From Gracilimonas sp965227215 (GTDB lineage: Bacteria > Bacteroidota > Rhodothermia > Balneolales > Balneolaceae), in assembly GCA_965227215.1 (NCBI GenBank), contig OZ245729.1:992001-1056000 (forward strand): a DNA stretch of 64,000 bases, read 5' to 3'. How positions within the stretch are numbered: position 1 is the stretch's first letter; each line of letters begins with the position of its first letter. A model generated the notes under the pieces. That model was not told the DNA's origin and made no database searches. It saw only the letters and a list, made by a program, of their open reading frames with translations. Shown here piece after piece: positions 53,501 through 60,909 of the stretch. The position numbers and the translations under genes are program-made.

Positions 53501-53605
53501 TCTCCCGTTACCAATAAATCTACTAACGCCGGTGTCATGTTTTCATTACTGGCTCTTACCGGTCTACTGGCAGGATTTGTTACTTACAGAAGAGAGAGTG
53601 ATTAA
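50528..53605 (+). CDS. TPR-CHAT protease, membrane-anchored
   Basis: A 1025-aa protein. The N-terminus (MILLYLLLFLDPFP) is hydrophobic but a poor signal peptide, lacking basic residues. Residues about 190-560 carry tetratricopeptide-like repeats, a helical linker follows, and the CHAT caspase-like domain spans about 640-1000. Its catalytic pair is present: His853 (HVATHS) and Cys903 (MLNSCSSGSG). A C-terminal TM helix (MFSLLALTGLLAGFVTY) ends in RRESD, which places the main body outside the cytoplasm if the tail is inside. The start is GTG, because an in-frame TGA at 50519 blocks extension. The first 1.5 kb is visibly more AT-rich than the CHAT half. Known CHAT proteins cleave protein partners; the substrate here is unknown. 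Confidence 0.92.
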   Translation: MILLYLLLFLDPFPSDTSYVKKTETQIGVYVSNIKQGQNVSLNSWAIHEIASLNCEGLDIVKSSVQKLDERASFYNKISCDDLAELSQYFWDDAESNLYKKIISADDTVSSDIIDYDEYPLIHFRILMENDFHNYYSKNYLKNALDNWLSYINSEQRHDGLESAIVLSNVIRSAYILDRYDVIQKNYEKFVNQNWLPNSIYRLKLLGAFDYTFYIYGKYDKSLQLQRNHSLPLAKFIGNKTEINSIKLRQGAYLYSLGKYKESKEIYEQLYNESETLEEQYSLFTNLGATYLKLGQASKYISFQLRALDQEISDYKSLLNIYRNLFIYYSKIKDISSALEYINLAKKVAEENADKTELALIDSYLGSFYWNNFRDHKKALKSLDSAQEIVSPEDNYAKFFNLIVEKGTILTSIDSLNSARQLFEKGKSIALSKSNNPDYLEAIINLTVIDLKQNRIDSAKKNLEDIRLYSLENLDFPLSVKYQTVKSNYFSLSGNHRMAIDNLLPVIDQVIDRAKNNTDSQEGYWSVEDEYLDAFELIVELLIDNNRSPEALSILDRLKTINDATLYNSPLVKAAKLTEEELAEEKRLNQRIQSLRKKYLNASEEERFQISTEIDRISAMRNQILADVNLDKEEPLPPIWSIQRSLNEDELLLHFTEVGTKLYVSYLTSSEIRIKYFSFDNGRQALFSQIGDNLASGNTNLLELYRLHQILDLKDIPEDINQISVIPDNYLYRIPLEVLPTEEPDSPISFGSTRYLIEDYRFRYFTSLKEFDSNRRSFSTSTENDFSGFAISDFQNFRGTNLPSLPYATVETNNITDVLSAFNNKKVYTGDAATKNIFKEKVSTSRLVHVATHSEVSEQDPLFSTIYLKNSSDSDTLQSDQALYAYELFDTPLNSEFIMLNSCSSGSGSYIQGSGIMGISRALRYAGAKSLALNLWSVNDKVASEFATDFYDLLNEGETKSEAIRQAKLNQLKRANANPHFWGAYMMIGNPSPVTNKSTNAGVMFSLLALTGLLAGFVTYRRESD

Positions 53606-53638
53606 CACCAAAACTGATATCTACTACCGTACATAAAA

Positions 53639-53667
53639 AAGGCGCCTACATCAGATGCAGGCGCCTT
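53639..53667. terminator. Bidirectional terminator between CHAT and anti-sigma-like genes
   Basis: The stem AAGGCGCCT / AGGCGCCTT extends inward by four more pairs past one mismatch. It has an A run on the left side and TTATATTTTT on the right, so it can end transcription from both convergent genes. Confidence 0.9.
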
Positions 53668-53724
53668 ATATTTTTGTAGCTTTTCTAGTATAGAGAGATC
53701 AACCTCAATGAAATTCTTTTATTT

Positions 53725-54468
53725 TTATTTGCTTACGTTTTTCAGAGCATCAACATATGTTTTGGCAACCCGACTGTAAGCTCCATTCAGCTCATAAGCC
53801 TTTTTGAAAGCTTCTTCTGCTTCTTCAAGCTGATCTAATTGAAAGTACGTGTTACCTAAGAACCAATATCCTTTTTCAAGGGTAAGGACTTCTATGTTTT
53901 CCTGAGCAGTGACAATCTTAAAATTCTCAATAGAAGATGAATAGTTGCCGGTATTATATTGTATTGAACCTAAACTTAATGCGATTTCAGCTTTTAGTTG
54001 GGGTTCTGTGGCTTCTTCCAACTCCGTTTGGAGCAGCGAAATAGCTTCCTGAACTTCGCCATCGGTAGCCAAACGTATTGCCCTACGAATTACATCGCTG
54101 GTTACCGTAGGGGAAATTCCATCAGCATCCCGAACGACATCCAAGCCGATTTGGGCTATCGGGCTAACTGAAAAATCACCGGAAGGATTAAAATTCAATA
54201 CCCCTACTACCGATGCTATCAGTACTACAGCTGCAGCTGCAGCATATTGAGCAACTTTTCTGAATGAGTATACTTTGGAAGATGGTTTGGCTGCTTGCTT
54301 ACGGTCTATAACGGCTTTTAGATTGGCAACGCTTTTCATATAGTCCATATAATATTCATCTTGAATAAGCTCAGACCATAACTCGTCAACCTGTTCAGCA
54401 TCAAGCTTTCCGTTTACATACAGATCAATCTTCCTCTCTAATTCTTTATTAATCTTACTTTCTATCAT
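53725..54468 (-). CDS. Anti-sigma-like membrane protein with periplasmic TPR domain
   Basis: A 247-aa protein. The N-terminal about 70 residues are charged and helical (KIDLYVNGKLDAEQVDELWSELIQDEYYMDYMKSVANLKAVID), like the sigma-binding part of small Bacteroidota anti-sigma proteins. A TM helix follows at about 74-93 (QYAAAAAVVLIASVVGVL). The outer part (about 130-247) has tetratricopeptide-like repeats (NYSSSIENFKIVTAQ, GYWFLGNTYFQLDQLEEAEEAFKKAYELNG). It is convergent with the TPR-CHAT gene and has two copies of the locus promoter motif far upstream (54614-54724). The role as anti-sigma factor for the ECF sigma at 48.4 kb is inferred from architecture and neighbourhood. Confidence 0.82.
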   Translation of the reverse strand: MIESKINKELERKIDLYVNGKLDAEQVDELWSELIQDEYYMDYMKSVANLKAVIDRKQAAKPSSKVYSFRKVAQYAAAAAVVLIASVVGVLNFNPSGDFSVSPIAQIGLDVVRDADGISPTVTSDVIRRAIRLATDGEVQEAISLLQTELEEATEPQLKAEIALSLGSIQYNTGNYSSSIENFKIVTAQENIEVLTLEKGYWFLGNTYFQLDQLEEAEEAFKKAYELNGAYSRVAKTYVDALKNVSK

Positions 54469-54613
54469 TTTCGTTATTATAATAGTTGTGATTACTAACT
54501 CTGATGTGATAATGAAACGTCCAACAACAAATAACTCGTAGATTTACCGCTTTATACCTCATATAGCACGTAATTGCCGTCATTTGTACTACCCATATCA
54601 AATTATCTCTGAC

Positions 54614-54641
54614 AAGAGTAAACTGATCGTTCTTTGTTACA
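54614..54641 (-). promoter_or_regulatory. Candidate ECF-sigma promoter, copy D
   Basis: On the minus strand: TGTAACAAAG then TACTCTTGTC, with a 16-bp spacer, the same geometry as copies A and B. It is 146 bp from the anti-sigma-like start at 54468. It lies in the 308-bp gap 54469-54776, which holds no gene. Confidence 0.65.
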
Positions 54642-54697
54642 CATTTTTTTCAATATTTTTAAAAAAAGATATTTCACACTTTACTTCTTTTATTTAG

Positions 54698-54724
54698 AAG
54701 AGTGTCTCACGCAATAATGTTACA
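54698..54724 (-). promoter_or_regulatory. Candidate ECF-sigma promoter, copy C
   Basis: On the minus strand: TGTAACATT then CACTCTTCTA, with a 15-bp spacer (one shorter than the others). It points to the anti-sigma-like gene. The distance of about 230 bp makes it a weaker promoter candidate than copy D, but the two mirror the A/B pair. Confidence 0.55.
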
Positions 54725-54776
54725 GTATTTTCCTTAATCAGTAAGAATATTAAACGATTTTAATTATTGGACTTTC

Positions 54777-56234
54777 ATGCCCTCTAACAATCCTATTAAG
54801 TATTTAATGGTTTTTGCTATTTTTTTTGTTGCCTGTGGCAATAACCAAGTATCTATAAAAGGTAATATAGATTATCTCGGAGATACCAACCTCATCATTC
54901 AGCAACAACCTGTTCATTATAAATATTCCCCGGTTCAAAGAGATACCCTTGATGTATCTGATGAGGGTACATTCTCATTTACCGCCCCTGTAACTTCCCG
55001 GCATATTCGATTGCTACAAATAAACGATGAGTCGTATCCTCTCGTCATTTCCCCGGGATCTGATTTAAGTATCACTATACAGCGTGCGGCATTCCCACAA
55101 AACGTAAGTGTAGAAGGTTATCCTGAAGATTGGGATGAACGTTATGACCGTTACCTGACGGAGATTGAAGACATAGAGAAGAATATCCCAATCGAAGAAG
55201 AAAAGATTAAAGTTGGGGAAAAGAATAACCTGCTTGAACTCAGCGAAAGAAAATATCAAATAGCGGAGAAGCACCTTTCGGGCACACCTCTTCACGACTA
55301 TTACCTGAAAGCCATCGGCGAGTATTTGGTTTTCAAAGTTCGAGCCATTGAATACAACCAGCGGTTTAGTGAAAGCTTTGATGCTGATTCTCCCCGGGAG
55401 GATGTGTTTTCTTTGGCAGATTCTCTCAATTTCTTCACTATAGAATCACTTAAAGCTCAACGAGCCGGCATTCGTGATTTTGCCCACTATTATGCTCGCA
55501 CCTTCGGTATATACGACAGTATAAAATCTGCTTATGGACAAGATTTATCCGAATATGACATCAAACGAGTAGCCTACAAGGAACTGAATGAGAAACGCCT
55601 TCAGGTATTAGACCACATGGAAAGTCGTGATGCCCTGGCTCATGCCCAAATGTACCTGGTGGCGGAACGAATCGGAGAGCAGGATCTGGAAACGGCTACT
55701 CCAAGTTATGAAGCTTACCTGGAAGAATTTTCTGGTTATCCCGAATACAACAAATTCCTTACTTATTTCTATAATGAAATTAAATCGGTATCCCCCGGTC
55801 AACCGGCTGTTCCATTTTCTCTGCCTGATATAGATGGAGATATTCATACCATGAAAGATTACAGGGGCAAGTTTGTACTGCTCGACTTTTGGGCAGGTTG
55901 GTGTCAGCCTTGTTTGGATGAATTTTCATACATGAAAGATATTTATGCCAACTACTCACGCGATGATCTGGAGATTATTGGTATTTCAAACGAAGCAGAT
56001 AGCCTGGTTTGGGTGCAGGATATTAACCGTCTGGAACTCCCCTGGGTTCAGCTTTATGGTGGGAACGGCTTCAATGAAAAAACCTTCAAAGCCTACAAAG
56101 GTGGTGGAATACCGTTCTATATTTTAGTCGATCCGGAAGGGAAAATCGCACGGTATAATGATATCCGGCCTTCTTTTAATTTCACCCCCGTATTAGACAG
56201 TCTACTATCCGAATATAAAACCCAACTGAACTGA
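54777..56234 (+). CDS. TlpA-like thioredoxin-fold lipoprotein
   Basis: A 485-aa lipoprotein (lipobox FVAC, Cys20). An N-terminal beta-rich DUF4369-like region (about 25-110, IKGNIDYLGDTNLIIQQQP) is followed by a helical middle and a C-terminal thioredoxin domain with the redox motif WCQPC (Cys376 and Cys379) in VLLDFWAGWCQPCLDEFSYM, and a cis-Pro region GGIPFYILVD. It probably keeps periplasmic disulfides or haem-ligand cysteines reduced. Its stop overlaps the next start by 1 bp; it heads a + strand run with the GH3 and HD genes. Confidence 0.88.
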   Translation: MPSNNPIKYLMVFAIFFVACGNNQVSIKGNIDYLGDTNLIIQQQPVHYKYSPVQRDTLDVSDEGTFSFTAPVTSRHIRLLQINDESYPLVISPGSDLSITIQRAAFPQNVSVEGYPEDWDERYDRYLTEIEDIEKNIPIEEEKIKVGEKNNLLELSERKYQIAEKHLSGTPLHDYYLKAIGEYLVFKVRAIEYNQRFSESFDADSPREDVFSLADSLNFFTIESLKAQRAGIRDFAHYYARTFGIYDSIKSAYGQDLSEYDIKRVAYKELNEKRLQVLDHMESRDALAHAQMYLVAERIGEQDLETATPSYEAYLEEFSGYPEYNKFLTYFYNEIKSVSPGQPAVPFSLPDIDGDIHTMKDYRGKFVLLDFWAGWCQPCLDEFSYMKDIYANYSRDDLEIIGISNEADSLVWVQDINRLELPWVQLYGGNGFNEKTFKAYKGGGIPFYILVDPEGKIARYNDIRPSFNFTPVLDSLLSEYKTQLN

Positions 56235-57352
56235 TGATACGTATTCTAACTATTCTGATAATTCTGAGTGCTATAACAGGCTGCCAACAAAAGCCATCTC
56301 AAAAAAATGAGGTCATTGACTCGCAAAGGCTGGGGCAGATGTTGGTTATAGGTTTTCGTGGAACAGAAATTGACGACAAGCACCCTTTGGTTAAAGATCT
56401 AAAAGCGTTTAACCTGGGTGGTGTTATTCTCTACGATTATGATTATGAACTTGAAAGCTTTGGCAGGAACATAAAGTCACAAGACCAGCTACTGAAGCTA
56501 TCCAGCGATCTGATTGCACATGCTCCTATTTCTCCAATTATTGCTGTTCACCACGACGGGGGCTTTCAATCTCCGCTTACCAACTTATATGATAACTCCG
56601 AAACTTTGAGAAAAGGTTTTCTGCAAGATTCAGCCTCAACGGTTTCATATTCGAGAATGTTTGCTCAAGAGTTCAGGGTATTGAGCCTTAACACCAATTT
56701 TAATCCTCGTCTAGACCTGCAAACTCCATCAACGGAAGCCCCAAATCCTGAAATAATTTCATCAGATCCGGAAACCATAACGCAACAAGCCGGTTATATT
56801 CTTGATGAGTATGACAAGGAATTACTTTTTAGTGTACCCAAATATTTTCCGGGTTATAGCCGTGACTATCATCCCACTGATTCAACAAATGATGTTACAG
56901 ATATCTGGACAGATGATTTCCTGCAACCCTATCGTAACCTGCTATCATCCGATCGGGAGATTTGGGGAATTATGACCGCGCATAGTTTCAATGCAAATAT
57001 TGACTCCGTTTGGCCCGGAACACTTTCTGAGAAAACAATTACCGGATTACTTCGAGATTCTCTCGGTTTTGAGGGTGTCATCCTTTCTGATGATCTTCAG
57101 AAACCCATCATCACCGGCAATTACAGCCTGGAAACTTCTATTCAACAGGCCATCAACGCCGGTGTAGATATCCTGGTTTTAGGGAATAACCACACGTATG
57201 ATGAGCAAATCGCGGAAAAAGCTATCGGGATTATTCAGAAATTACTCAGGGAAGGAAAAATCGAGAAAGATCGTGTGGAAGCTTCTCTCATCCGCATTGA
57301 CTCCCTCAAAATAAACGTAATCGAAGGGCTTTGCTCCTGCATGAATTTTTGA
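56234..57352 (+). CDS. GH3 NagZ-like lipoprotein, catalytic acid/base site degenerate
   Basis: A 372-aa lipoprotein (lipobox AITGC, Cys17) with a GH3 N-terminal barrel like NagZ beta-N-acetylhexosaminidase, which cleaves peptidoglycan fragments. The segment LGQMLVIGFRGTEI and the nucleophile region VILSDDLQKP (Asp) are kept. NagZ's IDQEGG segment reads VHHDGG. Its KHFPGHG...DSH signature reads KYFPGYSRDYHPTDST, so the acid/base His of the Asp-His dyad is replaced by Thr. Activity as a normal NagZ is doubtful. Its stop is 2 bp before the HD gene start. Confidence 0.85.
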   Translation: MIRILTILIILSAITGCQQKPSQKNEVIDSQRLGQMLVIGFRGTEIDDKHPLVKDLKAFNLGGVILYDYDYELESFGRNIKSQDQLLKLSSDLIAHAPISPIIAVHHDGGFQSPLTNLYDNSETLRKGFLQDSASTVSYSRMFAQEFRVLSLNTNFNPRLDLQTPSTEAPNPEIISSDPETITQQAGYILDEYDKELLFSVPKYFPGYSRDYHPTDSTNDVTDIWTDDFLQPYRNLLSSDREIWGIMTAHSFNANIDSVWPGTLSEKTITGLLRDSLGFEGVILSDDLQKPIITGNYSLETSIQQAINAGVDILVLGNNHTYDEQIAEKAIGIIQKLLREGKIEKDRVEASLIRIDSLKINVIEGLCSCMNF

Positions 57353-57354
57353 TC

Positions 57355-58011
57355 ATGAGTTCAGAGATCATTGAAAAGACAGAACAATACGTTAAGAATA
57401 AGCTTCAAGGTGAAGGTACCGGCCATGATTGGTGGCACATACACCGGGTAAGGAACACAGCTCTTCGTTTAGGTAAAATGGAAGGAGCTGATCTCTTTAT
57501 CGTAGAACTGGCCGCTTTATTACATGATATTGCCGATCATAAATTCCATGACGGCGATGAGGAAATTGGTCCTACTACCGCCCGAAACTGGCTTGAAAGT
57601 CTGGGGGTGAATGAACCTGTCATCAATCAAGTATGCACCATCATTCGGAATATCTCATTTAAAGGTGCTGAAGTTGAAACGAAGATGGATACCATAGGAG
57701 GGAAAGTAGTACAGGATGCAGACCGGCTGGATGCCTTGGGAGCCATCGGGATTGCTCGTGCCTTCGCTTATGGCGGACATAAGGGGCGGGAACTATACAA
57801 CCCGGAAATAAAACCTGAGAGCCACACTACTTTTGAGGCCTACAAGAAAAGCAGCGGACCAACCCTCAATCATTTCTATGAGAAATTGTTTTTACTCAAA
57901 GATCGCATGAACACCCGGGCCGGAAAACAAGAAGCAGAAAAACGACATCAGTTTATGAAAGAATTTGTCGATCAATTCTTATCTGAATGGAACGGAAATT
58001 TTGAAGTATGA
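57355..58011 (+). CDS. HD-domain phosphohydrolase
   Basis: A 218-aa HD-superfamily protein. It has HDWWHIHRVRNTALRLG, LAALLHDIADHKFHDGDEE (the HD pair), an internal helical region, and the second metal-site block VVQDADRLDALGAIGIARAFAYGG. The pattern is that of the YedJ/YpgQ type, cytoplasmic nucleotide or pyrophosphate hydrolases. The open frame begins at a TTG at 57331, but the ATG at 57355 is preferred because it gives the family N-terminus; the TTG start would overlap the GH3 stop. Confidence 0.9.
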   Translation: MSSEIIEKTEQYVKNKLQGEGTGHDWWHIHRVRNTALRLGKMEGADLFIVELAALLHDIADHKFHDGDEEIGPTTARNWLESLGVNEPVINQVCTIIRNISFKGAEVETKMDTIGGKVVQDADRLDALGAIGIARAFAYGGHKGRELYNPEIKPESHTTFEAYKKSSGPTLNHFYEKLFLLKDRMNTRAGKQEAEKRHQFMKEFVDQFLSEWNGNFEV

Positions 58012-58052
58012 ATGCTGAATCAATCTAATCCAACATCCATAATTTCAAGATT

Positions 58053-60800
58053 CTAATCTCCCGTATATGCTTCTCCTTCAATAATCCACTCCGGTTCACC
58101 TTCTCCTTTCAGATAGTAGTCGAAATACTCTTTCATCCGTATAGCATAGTCCAGTTTGTTAGAGAATTTTTGCGGATGATGCGGTTCATCATGATACTGG
58201 AGGAACACCACGTCTTTGTTGTAGCGGCGCATAGCCAGGTACATCTCAATACTTTGGTACCAAGGCACCGCTCCGTCCGCATCTCCATGCATGATGAGCA
58301 TCGGCGTGGTGATTTTATCCGCAAAAAACACCGGTGAATTCTCGATGTATTTCTCTGGAGCTTCGATCAGGCTCTGCCCAATCCGGCTTTGAGTCCGCTC
58401 ATACTGAAACTGGCGAGCCAGCCCAGATCCCCAGCGAATGCCACTGTACGCACTGGTCATATTACTGACCGGAGCGCCTGAAACCGCCGCATCAAAAATA
58501 TCGGTTTGTGTAACCATAAAGGCTGTTTGGTAGCCACTCCAGGAATGGCCGTGAAGTCCGAGTTTATCCTCATCGGCAATCCCCATCTCGATGAGCTTCT
58601 GAATTCCCGGAACAAGGCTCTTGGTTGCCGCAAAACCGGGCCGACCTATTTCGAATCGAATATCAGGTAGAAAAACAACATACTCATCGCTCACATATTG
58701 AGCAAAAACCGGGCGGTGATTGGTTTTCGGTTCGTTAAAGTCGTGCAACCGATTGGTAAAAAAACGATAGTAATACGTCATAATCGGATATCGCTTGTCG
58801 GGGTCATAATTATCCGGCTTAATGACCACACCCTGAATAAACTTCCCATCCAGGCTTAGCCAGTCGATCAATTCCGCTTTACCCCAATTCCATTTCTTAT
58901 GAAGATCTTCATGAAGATGGGTCAGCTTACTCGTACGCTTAAATTGACGATTAGTAGCTACCCAAATATTCGGGAACTCATCGTAAGCTTCCCGCTTATA
59001 TAATATCGTATTCGCATCTTCCGCTTTTTCCACAAAAGTGAATTTTTTGTCTTCTTCCAACAATCGGGTTACACCAGACCGGTTTGCTTTAGCTGAGTAG
59101 AAACCAAAGTTCTTTTTCAGGTCGTGGTAGGAAGTCAGCAAAAGCTCTTCATTATGGGCATACGGTTCGCCCCAATCTTTATTCATTCTTTCAATGCGGA
59201 AAATCCGTTTGGCTTCCCGTCCGGCCCCATCGGTGATAGTCATCGGCTTACTAAAATCCGTGGGGAATCTCCAAATGTCATACTTGTCATAAATCATAAC
59301 AGCACGATCACCTTCAACCCAACCGGCAATACCGTAATCAGGCACCCGGGATGGATAATCATGATCTTCGTTATAGAATGGCACTTCCAAATTAGCGGTA
59401 ATATTCCGGGTCACACCGTTTTTTATATCAAGCAAATTCCAGTGCTTATTCACATAAAAAGCAGCAAACTTACCACCGGGTGAAAGATTCACCCCTTCCG
59501 ACAGTTTCTTCCCAATCAACGTACGCTTTCCTGTTTCCAGATCTACATAGTACCAATCGTTAAAAAACCCTTCCCAGGTCATTTCTTTCATATAGGGAAC
59601 CTGAGAACTGCCCAGCACTACATTCGGATTATGAGCAACATCAATTTCAGGCATTTCATCATCGGCCAGCTGAAACCACTCTCCGCTATCTAAATGATAA
59701 ACCGCCATGTATAAATGGTTCCTGGTTGAATTCCAGCTCTTCTTCTCGTGCGTTTTTATACGTGGATCGTCTCCATGCCAGATATCCAAGCCGCGATCTT
59801 CTACAATGTCATCCACGTCATATATATCCACTTCATTGTCTCCATCTTCCTCATTTTTCATATCCAAAGCAGCCATTTCAGCATCCATGAACCCAAAAAA
59901 CAGTCGCTTGCCATCGTGGGTAAAGGTAAGTTCGTTGTTAGATCGCAACACGAATCCCTCGTTTCCGTCATCGCTATTTAACAATGTCATCAATTCTTCA
60001 TTCTGCGCATTCCAGACATGAACCGAAGCATTGCTTTCAACGAAAGAAGTATCATAGGTAGCTTTGGTGAAGGCCAGTTTCTGCAGGTCATAATCCCAAG
60101 TCAGGTTCCCATACAATCCGCTTTCCGTGCGGTCAATAGCCCGGGATTCCTGATCATTCAGATCAAAAACATAGAGTCCGTTCTCTGTGTTAGAGGTGTC
60201 CACCACCGAATAGGCCAGGTAGTTGGAAAGGCTGTCGAACTCCATTTCATGTACAAATTGCAGGGAAAACGCAGAACCGGATCCGGTATTCCAAAGGGTG
60301 ACTTCCGTACCCAAACTCTTATTCTCTGATTTCAGATCCTCTACCTCTTTGGATTGATGATGCCGAATAGCCAGCCAGTTTCCATCCTCAGAAAAAGTAA
60401 AAGACTGAACGCTGTCAAACTCCGTGATTGAGCCACTACTTGTTGAAAGTAAAGACAACCCTTGCTTTGGTTTGTTCTTTTTGGCCTTGAGTTCTTCCGC
60501 AAGTGGTACTTTTCGATAAGCTGCAACCCAGTCCCCATTTGGGGTGATTTTAGGTGATGCTCCTAAAGAGATCGAATAGGTATTCCTCCCGTTTGTTCTT
60601 TTTACATCCACCCGGCCATCACCACGATCGGGCCATACTTCGTACGCTACCCAGTTTCCATTAGCTGAAAGTTCGATGGCGCCAATGTCTTCGAACTTCA
60701 TAACATCTTCGAAACTCAGTACCCCCTGAGCCGTAGCCCAAACCGGAAAAAGAAGAGCTGCTATTACAATGAGAAACAAACGATTTTTTTGTGAATGCAT
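58053..60800 (-). CDS. Secreted S9-family prolyl oligopeptidase-like peptidase
   Basis: A 915-aa protein with a signal peptide (NRLFLIVIAALLFPVWATAQG). The central part is a WD-like beta-propeller (about 40-640). The C-terminal alpha/beta hydrolase has the nucleophile elbow GLHGHSWSGYQTAF (Ser), Asp in LIMHGDADGAVPWYQ, and a His in YHDEPHHPQKF. It cleaves oligopeptides, probably in the periplasm. The frame is open to 60851, but the ATG at 60800 gives the signal peptide directly. Confidence 0.92.
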   Translation of the reverse strand: MHSQKNRLFLIVIAALLFPVWATAQGVLSFEDVMKFEDIGAIELSANGNWVAYEVWPDRGDGRVDVKRTNGRNTYSISLGASPKITPNGDWVAAYRKVPLAEELKAKKNKPKQGLSLLSTSSGSITEFDSVQSFTFSEDGNWLAIRHHQSKEVEDLKSENKSLGTEVTLWNTGSGSAFSLQFVHEMEFDSLSNYLAYSVVDTSNTENGLYVFDLNDQESRAIDRTESGLYGNLTWDYDLQKLAFTKATYDTSFVESNASVHVWNAQNEELMTLLNSDDGNEGFVLRSNNELTFTHDGKRLFFGFMDAEMAALDMKNEEDGDNEVDIYDVDDIVEDRGLDIWHGDDPRIKTHEKKSWNSTRNHLYMAVYHLDSGEWFQLADDEMPEIDVAHNPNVVLGSSQVPYMKEMTWEGFFNDWYYVDLETGKRTLIGKKLSEGVNLSPGGKFAAFYVNKHWNLLDIKNGVTRNITANLEVPFYNEDHDYPSRVPDYGIAGWVEGDRAVMIYDKYDIWRFPTDFSKPMTITDGAGREAKRIFRIERMNKDWGEPYAHNEELLLTSYHDLKKNFGFYSAKANRSGVTRLLEEDKKFTFVEKAEDANTILYKREAYDEFPNIWVATNRQFKRTSKLTHLHEDLHKKWNWGKAELIDWLSLDGKFIQGVVIKPDNYDPDKRYPIMTYYYRFFTNRLHDFNEPKTNHRPVFAQYVSDEYVVFLPDIRFEIGRPGFAATKSLVPGIQKLIEMGIADEDKLGLHGHSWSGYQTAFMVTQTDIFDAAVSGAPVSNMTSAYSGIRWGSGLARQFQYERTQSRIGQSLIEAPEKYIENSPVFFADKITTPMLIMHGDADGAVPWYQSIEMYLAMRRYNKDVVFLQYHDEPHHPQKFSNKLDYAIRMKEYFDYYLKGEGEPEWIIEGEAYTGD

Positions 60801-60909
60801 GATTCTATACTTTGATGAAATGGATGTTCCAAATAAAGTGGATTCCGGCATCAGATGAAATCCTAAATCTATTTGTTTTGGAATCTTTTACTACTAAATA
60901 ATTTCTACC

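Noticed and set aside
48423..54468. Type III-E CRISPR (gRAMP/Craspase) locus, because TPR-CHAT and an ECF sigma occur together
   Set aside because: There is no Cas7-11-like effector, no Cas1/Cas2 and no repeat array. Only the protease-plus-sigma idea is comparable.
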